The notes under the pieces are model-generated. The model did not search any database and had not been told where the DNA came from. It worked only from the letters and a program-made list of their open reading frames with translations. Of a stretch of 21,337 nt of DNA, positions 16,473-21,337 are shown piece after piece. Location: NCBI GenBank assembly GCA_021799715.1, contig JAJYZY010000031.1, positions 1-21,337 on the forward strand. Reading direction: 5' to 3'. Positions within the stretch are counted from its first letter, which is position 1. The number at the start of each line of letters is the position of its first letter. The translations under genes and the position numbers were made by a program. The stretch comes from Planctomycetota bacterium. GTDB lineage: Bacteria; Planctomycetota; Phycisphaerae; WQYP01.

Positions 16473-19424
16473 TTGCGACCACAGAAAGTATTCCAAATTG
16501 CCCGCGAGCTTGGCATTGACAGCAAAGCCATCATTGCCAAATGTGAAGCGGAAGGTGTACCCAAAATTGACAGCCACCTAAGCGTGGTCAGCGTGGGTCT
16601 TGCCGCCACCATTCGCGAATGGTTCAGCACCACTTCGCCAACCACAGCCGTTGAACGCACTGCCCATGTGGATGTGGAAAAGGTTAAAAAAACGCGTGTG
16701 GGGCGAGCCAAGTCAACCGAGACTGTGGCGCGCAAACCGGGGCGGCGCGGACGGAAACCCGCCGCAACCGCCGAAGATTCCACCTCGGATCAGGATGGCG
16801 GCGTGGCCGTCGAAACGCCGGAGCCGGCGGATTCCCATGTGGTGGAAAACGCCCGTAATGGTTCCGCCGCCGCCGATACACTCCCGAATCTTGACGTCTC
16901 GGACGTGGAATCAGATTCGACACGCGACACGTCTGCTGAAGCCAAACCCGCGGCTGCGGATGCGCACAAAACCGAAAAGCCTGTAAAACCCGCCGCGGAT
17001 GTGCCGCTTAACGACCCGCCCGCAGTCGTTGCGGATATTGACACTCAGCAGCATCGGGCGGTCGCTGCGGAACCGGTGGCTCCCCCAGCGACCATTCCCG
17101 TTGCGCCAGTGGCTCCCGTCGCTCCGGTCAAGCCCGTTAAACCACCGGTAAAGGTAACACCGCGCGGCGTTCCCAACGTGGTTGCGAAGCTCGTGGTCAC
17201 CCCAGTTGGCCCGCGCAATATTCCAACCCCTGCGCAGTTGCAGGGGCCTAAAGTCGTGCGCGTTGAAGCGCCGGAGCAGGTCTCGGCTCCGCGGCCGCGG
17301 CCGCGCCCGGCTGCAGGGCCGTCAACTTCAGCCCCCATGATGGACCGTCACCCCGCAAGCGGTGGATTTTCAGGACGCCATAAGGGCCGACATCAAACCG
17401 AACGCAATCTTGATGAGGAAGAAGGTCATTCACCCCGGCGCAAGGGCGGTCGCACCGGCCGTAATGCTTCGGGCCGCACTGTCGATGTCGGGGCGGAACT
17501 TCCCGCGGGCAATTGGACGGATGCGGATCTGGTGGATCGCGCGGAACGTCTGGCCTCGGCCACGGGTGGAAAGCTGCGAGCGCATCGGCGGGCGTTGAAC
17601 AAATCCCAACAGCGCGAGCAATCCACCCATGTTGAGTATCAGCGCCCCAGTTCCATTTCCGTGACACCTCCCGTAACACCAAGGGAACTATCGGAATTAT
17701 TGGGCGTTAAAGCCGGTGACCTGCTCAAAAAGCTTATGGAGCAGGGCACGATGGTAACCGTCAATCAGCCCATTGACGTTGCCGCGGCCCAGTTGTTGGC
17801 GCTTGACTATGGCGTTGAACTGCTCATCAAGGAAAAAGAATCACTCTTTGCCGCCGTTGAGAGGCAATACGCGGAGAAAGAAGCGGTTGCTGAAAAAACT
17901 CCGCGACCGCCTATCGTTACCGTTTTGGGCCATGTCGATCATGGCAAAACCAGTCTTTTGGATAAAATCAGGTCCAGCAATGTTGCGGCCGGTGAAGCTG
18001 GCGGCATCACGCAGCACATCGGCGCGTACACCGTTACCATTAATGGTTCGGACGGCAAGGCCAAGCGGGTAACGTTCCTCGATACCCCCGGTCACCAGGC
18101 GTTTACCGCCATGCGGGCGCGCGGTGCCAATGTTACCGACGTGGTGGTGCTGGTTGTGGCTGCGGATGACGGTGTTATGCCGCAGACGGTCGAGTCCATC
18201 AGCCATGCCAAAGCGGCCAACGTGCCTATTGTTGTGGCGTTGAACAAAATTGATAAACCGGAAGCCAACGCCAATCGGGTTTTAGGGCAATTGGCCGAGC
18301 AGGGGCTGAATCCGGCGGAGTGGGGCGGTGATGTGGAAGTTGTCCGCACCAGCGCCATGAGCGGTTTGGGCGTCAAAGAACTCATAGAATATCTCGATTA
18401 CGTCGCCACTTTGCGTGATTTAAAAGCCTCAACTGATATGCCTGCCCGCGGATCGGTGGTGGAAGCGTTTAAGGATCCGCTGCGCGGTGTTGTAGCGCGG
18501 GTAATTGTTCGCAACGGAACTCTGCGGATCGGCGATTCAATTGTCTGCGGCCCGTCCTCTGGCCGCGTGCGGCAACTGCTTGATGACAAGGGGCAGAGCA
18601 TTGCCGAAGCCGGCCCGGCGACGCCCGTGGAAGTCATCGGACTTGATGATGTTCCTGTGGGCGGCGATTCGATGTATGTGGTTGATGATCCGGCCCAGGC
18701 GAAAGCCATCGCCCAGGAACGCGCGCAAATGGATCGGGCAAATGAGATTGCCCGCCGCCATAAAGTCACCCTGGACAACCTCTTTGATACCATCAAGCGC
18801 GATAAGGTCCGGGAACTTAACATGATTCTCAAGGCCGATGTGCAGGGATCGGTCGATGTGTTGAAAAAGACGATGACCGAAGAGCTTTCAGATGAAGTGC
18901 AGGTCAAATTGCTCCACGCCGCAGTGGGCGGCATTTCCGAAAGCGATGTGCTGTTGGCGGATGCGTCGGGGGCCATTATCGTCGGCTTCTCCGTCGTACC
19001 TGATGAATCGGCGCGCAAACTCGCCGAGCAGTTGCGCGTTGAAATCAGGCTTTATCGGGTGATTTATGAAATCACGGACGATATTCGCAAGGCGCTCGGC
19101 GGCATGTTGTCGCCGGAGCAGCAGGAACAAACCCTGGGCCACGCGGAAATTCGCCAGGTTATCCGGGTTGGCCGCCTGGGGAATATTGCGGGTTGCATGG
19201 TTACCGACGGAATCCTGCACCGCGGCAACAAATATCGCCTGATTCGTGATGGCGTGGTGGTCGTGGAGAATCTTGTCCTGGAGTCGCTCAAGCGATTCAA
19301 GGATGATGTGCGCGAAGTTCGCGGTGGATTGGAATGCGGTCTTAAGTTGGTCGGGTACGATGACATTAAAATCGGAGACCGGCTGGAAGCCTATAAGACC
19401 GTGGACGTTGCCAGAACGCTGTAA
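16473..19424 (+). CDS. infB: Translation initiation factor IF-2
   Basis: A GTPase that brings initiator tRNA to the 30S ribosome and promotes subunit joining. From the TTG start the protein is 983 residues. The first ~45 residues are an IF2_N domain ([23 protein letters not shown]), followed by a long Ala/Pro/Lys/Arg-rich linker with [22 protein letters not shown] repeats. A second IF2_N-like segment ([20 protein letters not shown]) precedes the G domain: GHVDHGKT from residue 486, [19 protein letters not shown] from 591 and SAMSGLG. The beta-barrel and C-terminal tRNA-binding domains follow and are complete. Start choice: ATG 16428 has ACAGG directly abutting it, whereas TTG 16473 has GGGAG at 16462-16466 with 6-nt spacing and begins exactly at the IF2_N domain. 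TTG is preferred; ATG 16428 would add 15 residues. Confidence 0.95.
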   Translation: MRPQKVFQIARELGIDSKAIIAKCEAEGVPKIDSHLSVVSVGLAATIREWFSTTSPTTAVERTAHVDVEKVKKTRVGRAKSTETVARKPGRRGRKPAATAEDSTSDQDGGVAVETPEPADSHVVENARNGSAAADTLPNLDVSDVESDSTRDTSAEAKPAAADAHKTEKPVKPAADVPLNDPPAVVADIDTQQHRAVAAEPVAPPATIPVAPVAPVAPVKPVKPPVKVTPRGVPNVVAKLVVTPVGPRNIPTPAQLQGPKVVRVEAPEQVSAPRPRPRPAAGPSTSAPMMDRHPASGGFSGRHKGRHQTERNLDEEEGHSPRRKGGRTGRNASGRTVDVGAELPAGNWTDADLVDRAERLASATGGKLRAHRRALNKSQQREQSTHVEYQRPSSISVTPPVTPRELSELLGVKAGDLLKKLMEQGTMVTVNQPIDVAAAQLLALDYGVELLIKEKESLFAAVERQYAEKEAVAEKTPRPPIVTVLGHVDHGKTSLLDKIRSSNVAAGEAGGITQHIGAYTVTINGSDGKAKRVTFLDTPGHQAFTAMRARGANVTDVVVLVVAADDGVMPQTVESISHAKAANVPIVVALNKIDKPEANANRVLGQLAEQGLNPAEWGGDVEVVRTSAMSGLGVKELIEYLDYVATLRDLKASTDMPARGSVVEAFKDPLRGVVARVIVRNGTLRIGDSIVCGPSSGRVRQLLDDKGQSIAEAGPATPVEVIGLDDVPVGGDSMYVVDDPAQAKAIAQERAQMDRANEIARRHKVTLDNLFDTIKRDKVRELNMILKADVQGSVDVLKKTMTEELSDEVQVKLLHAAVGGISESDVLLADASGAIIVGFSVVPDESARKLAEQLRVEIRLYRVIYEITDDIRKALGGMLSPEQQEQTLGHAEIRQVIRVGRLGNIAGCMVTDGILHRGNKYRLIRDGVVVVENLVLESLKRFKDDVREVRGGLECGLKLVGYDDIKIGDRLEAYKTVDVARTL

Positions 19425-19484
19425 TATCGATCCGGTTATGACGTTGACATCAGTACGGCTCCGTAACGGCCGGAAGGATGGGCA

Positions 19485-19922
19485 ATGTCCATGCTTGGCG
19501 AAGCGGAAATTGAGCCGATGAGTATCAGACAGCAGAAAATTGAATCTCAGGTTCGCCGCCTGGTCAGCGAAGCGATTTTGCGTGACCTGTCCGATCCGCG
19601 TATTTGCGGTTTGCTTAGTGTAACACGCGTGCGGGTATCGCCGGATTTGCGGGAAGCTCGTGTGTATATCAGCATCCTGTCGGATCGATCTGAATCAACG
19701 GTCATGAGCGGACTGGTTTCCGCGCGGGGCGTGATTCAAAAGCATGTCGCCAATGGCATGAAAATCCGTTACGCCCCGCGCCTCTCCTTCCTGCTGGATG
19801 AATCATTAAAACGCCAGGCCGAGGTGCTCAAGGCACTGGATTCCGCCGTGCATGATGAGCATGGTAATACCATCGGCGGGCCGGAAGTGCCACCCGCTGA
19901 AACTCCGGAATGTAATACTTAG
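19485..19922 (+). CDS. rbfA: 30S ribosome-binding factor A
   Basis: A small factor that binds immature 30S subunits and helps mature the 5' end of 16S rRNA. The 145-residue protein shows the KH-like fold signature: QKIESQVRRLVSEAILRDLSDPRI, LLSVTRVRVSPDLREARVYISIL and the later HVANGMKIRYAPRLSFLLDESL. A polar tail of about 25 residues follows. ATG 19485 has GGAAGG at 19472-19477 as ribosome binding site with 7-nt spacing. ATG 19518 is an internal alternative that would remove 11 non-conserved residues. It lies 60 nt after infB, the usual order. truB, a common next gene, is not there. Confidence 0.93.
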   Translation: MSMLGEAEIEPMSIRQQKIESQVRRLVSEAILRDLSDPRICGLLSVTRVRVSPDLREARVYISILSDRSESTVMSGLVSARGVIQKHVANGMKIRYAPRLSFLLDESLKRQAEVLKALDSAVHDEHGNTIGGPEVPPAETPECNT

Positions 19923-19936
19923 ATAATGAGGTTCCC

Positions 19937-20749
19937 ATGAGTAAATCGGGTCCCACTCTGGACGCGCTAAATAAGATTGTCAAACGACTCATTAAAGCCG
20001 CTCCGAACTCACACGCCGAAAAGCTTGAGCCGCTGGCTCGGCTGGTTAGAGCGTTTCTGGAATTTGATTGTGATTCCAATCGTCTGCTGGCCGCGGAAAC
20101 CCGAATAATGAGTTCCGTGGTTGATTTCAACGAACTGCGCGTTACACCGGCGATTGAACTGGCGGCTTCCCTCGGCGTGCGCTATCCGTTTGCTGAAGCG
20201 CGTTGCGCCATGCTGCACCGCACGCTGCAATCCATTTTCGACCGTGAACATCAGATGAGTCTCGATGGGCTGCATGGCATGAAAAAGGCCGATATCCGCA
20301 AATATCTGCAAACACTCGCGGGCATGAACCCCTATGTTGAAGCGGTTGTGGCGCTGGAATGCTTTGATGTCGCCGCCGCCCCCGTGGATACCAAATTGCA
20401 GCTTTGGCTGATCAGCAAGGAATGCTTTGCGCCGGAAACCAATGTGCCGGAAATTCAGCATGTGCTCGAAAAGCACATTCGTTCCGGTGAGATGCTGCGA
20501 TTTCATCTCGGCGTCCGCAGAGAAATTGACGAATGGTCTCCCAAGGTCTGGCCCAAGGCCGCTAAAATTCCTTCACCGATGTTGGCACCGCCGGCCGTTA
20601 ATGCCTCCACTACCACGCCGCCGGGCAAACCGGATGCCGAGCCGTCGGCATCCAGCACGGCTCCCAACAAACATGTGACATCCAAACATGCGGCTAACTC
20701 CGGTAAGCAGCCTGGTAAGGCCAGGCAACATGCGGGGAAAGGCAAATAG
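19937..20749 (+). CDS. HhH-GPD (endonuclease III-like) superfamily protein without Fe-S cluster
   Basis: A 270-residue protein that I relate to the helix-hairpin-helix base-excision glycosylases by motif alignment. TLAGMNPYVEAVVAL (126-140) lines up with the LPGVGRKTANVVL hairpin of endonuclease III, and APVDTKLQLWL with its catalytic-aspartate segment. D151 falls 18 residues after Y133, the same distance as K120 to D138 in E. coli Nth. The lyase lysine is therefore replaced by tyrosine while the aspartate is kept. FHLGV at 189-193 resembles the HLGL that follows in this superfamily. No Cys-x6-Cys cluster motif exists. The last ~60 residues are a Pro/Ser then Lys/His-rich tail, probably disordered and nucleic-acid binding. 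The start has GAGG 5 nt upstream and lies 14 nt after rbfA, so it is co-transcribed with it. Activity (glycosylase or non-catalytic DNA/RNA binding) is unknown. Confidence 0.68.
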   Translation: MSKSGPTLDALNKIVKRLIKAAPNSHAEKLEPLARLVRAFLEFDCDSNRLLAAETRIMSSVVDFNELRVTPAIELAASLGVRYPFAEARCAMLHRTLQSIFDREHQMSLDGLHGMKKADIRKYLQTLAGMNPYVEAVVALECFDVAAAPVDTKLQLWLISKECFAPETNVPEIQHVLEKHIRSGEMLRFHLGVRREIDEWSPKVWPKAAKIPSPMLAPPAVNASTTTPPGKPDAEPSASSTAPNKHVTSKHAANSGKQPGKARQHAGKGK

Positions 20750-20815
20750 CCGGCCATCCCATGCCAACGCATGGCAATAACTTGATTTTTCGATCCCATT
20801 GATCTGGAGCTAAAC

Positions 20816-21337
20816 ATGCTGAAGCCTTCGCCTAATATTCTCCGGCTGGGCATTCCCAAAGGTTCCCTTGAGAATGCCACGGTTGATCTGTTTGCCAAAG
20901 CCGGTTGGCGGATTTCAATTAATGATCGCAGTTATTTTCCATCCATTGACGATCCCGCAATTGAAGTTGTCCTCTTCCGCGCTCAGGAGATGTCCCGTTA
21001 TGTGGAAGAAAATGTCATTGATGTCGGCCTTACGGGATCGGACTGGATCAAGGAAAACAAATCCGATGTCCACGAAGTGGCGGAACTCGTGTACAGCAAA
21101 GCCACCAGCCGGCCAGCGCGTTGGGTGCTGGCCGTGCCGCAGGAATCCAATGTAAAAGGTCCTGAAGATCTGCGCGACGGGGTTATCGCCACGGAACTCG
21201 TTAACGTTACAAGACAATACTTTCTTGAACGTCATATTCCCGTGCGCGTGGAATTCAGTTGGGGGGCAACAGAGGTCAAAGCCCGCCTGCTGGATGCCAT
21301 TGTTGATATTACCGAAACCGGTTCATCCATTCGCGCC
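20816..21337 (+). CDS. hisG: ATP phosphoribosyltransferase, 5' part (cut by window edge)
   Basis: This catalyses the first step of histidine synthesis, joining ATP and PRPP. The 174 codons present match the catalytic domain: [31 protein letters not shown], the Asp/Ala-rich periplasmic-binding-like fold and [11 protein letters not shown] at the edge. The frame is open to the last base, so the gene continues outside the window. The N-terminal pattern ([21 protein letters not shown]) resembles the long, self-sufficient HisG with a C-terminal regulatory domain rather than the short HisZ-dependent form; the missing 3' end is needed to confirm this. ATG 20816 has GGAG at 20806-20809 with 6-nt spacing. 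It follows the HhH-GPD-like gene by 66 nt. Confidence 0.92.
   Translation, partial: MLKPSPNILRLGIPKGSLENATVDLFAKAGWRISINDRSYFPSIDDPAIEVVLFRAQEMSRYVEENVIDVGLTGSDWIKENKSDVHEVAELVYSKATSRPARWVLAVPQESNVKGPEDLRDGVIATELVNVTRQYFLERHIPVRVEFSWGATEVKARLLDAIVDITETGSSIRA

Noticed and set aside
20762..20790. TGCCA/TGGCA hairpin followed by TTTTT before hisG as terminator
   Set aside because: The stem is only 5 bp and the T-run begins about 9 nt after it.

Overview
This is a dense stretch of a bacterial chromosome carrying housekeeping genes. It holds 15 confident protein genes, one possible gene end at the left edge and one tentative leader ORF. I see no rRNA, tRNA, CRISPR array, insertion sequence or prophage. 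The gene content points to a planctomycete-like organism, perhaps class Phycisphaerae. The signs are a fused AroD-AroE protein, a type III (GlnN-like) glutamine synthetase, a stand-alone DUF2090 protein of the IolC C-terminal type, and a short YqeC-type 6-phosphogluconate dehydrogenase. This assignment is an inference from gene content; no rRNA is present to confirm it.

Region 1 (about 1-10978, + strand) is a run of central-carbon genes: a FAH-family hydrolase, a Cof-type HAD phosphatase, gnd, zwf, tal, pgi, a DUF2090 putative class I aldolase, nfo (endonuclease IV) and aroDE. The middle genes form most of the pentose phosphate pathway, with Pgi linking back to glycolysis. Transaldolase interconverts erythrose 4-phosphate, a precursor of the shikimate pathway in which AroDE acts. 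The last three genes are tightly coupled: 2 nt separate the DUF2090 gene from nfo, and nfo and aroDE overlap as ATGA. No 6-phosphogluconolactonase gene is seen.

Region 2 (10979-13728) is glnA alone, with its own 491-bp upstream region. That region has a near-consensus sigma-54 promoter overlapping a perfect dyad and followed by a TATAAT box, then a leader of about 300 nt with hairpins and a possible 42-codon ORF. The gene ends in a textbook rho-independent terminator.

Region 3 (13865-15059) holds a convergent PAP2-family membrane phosphatase gene on the - strand with a good sigma-70 promoter. A 481-bp divergent intergenic region separates it from nusA and carries repeated GTAATTCC-like motifs and two hairpins.

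Region 4 (15060-21337, + strand) is the translation/transcription cluster nusA, infB, rbfA, then a small HhH-GPD (endonuclease III-like) protein that lacks the lyase lysine but keeps the catalytic aspartate, then the 5' part of a long-form hisG cut by the window edge. rimP, normally found before nusA, is absent.

I found no clearly new multi-gene system. The best leads are the HhH-GPD-like protein, the DUF2090 protein inside a pentose phosphate operon, and the glnA control region.
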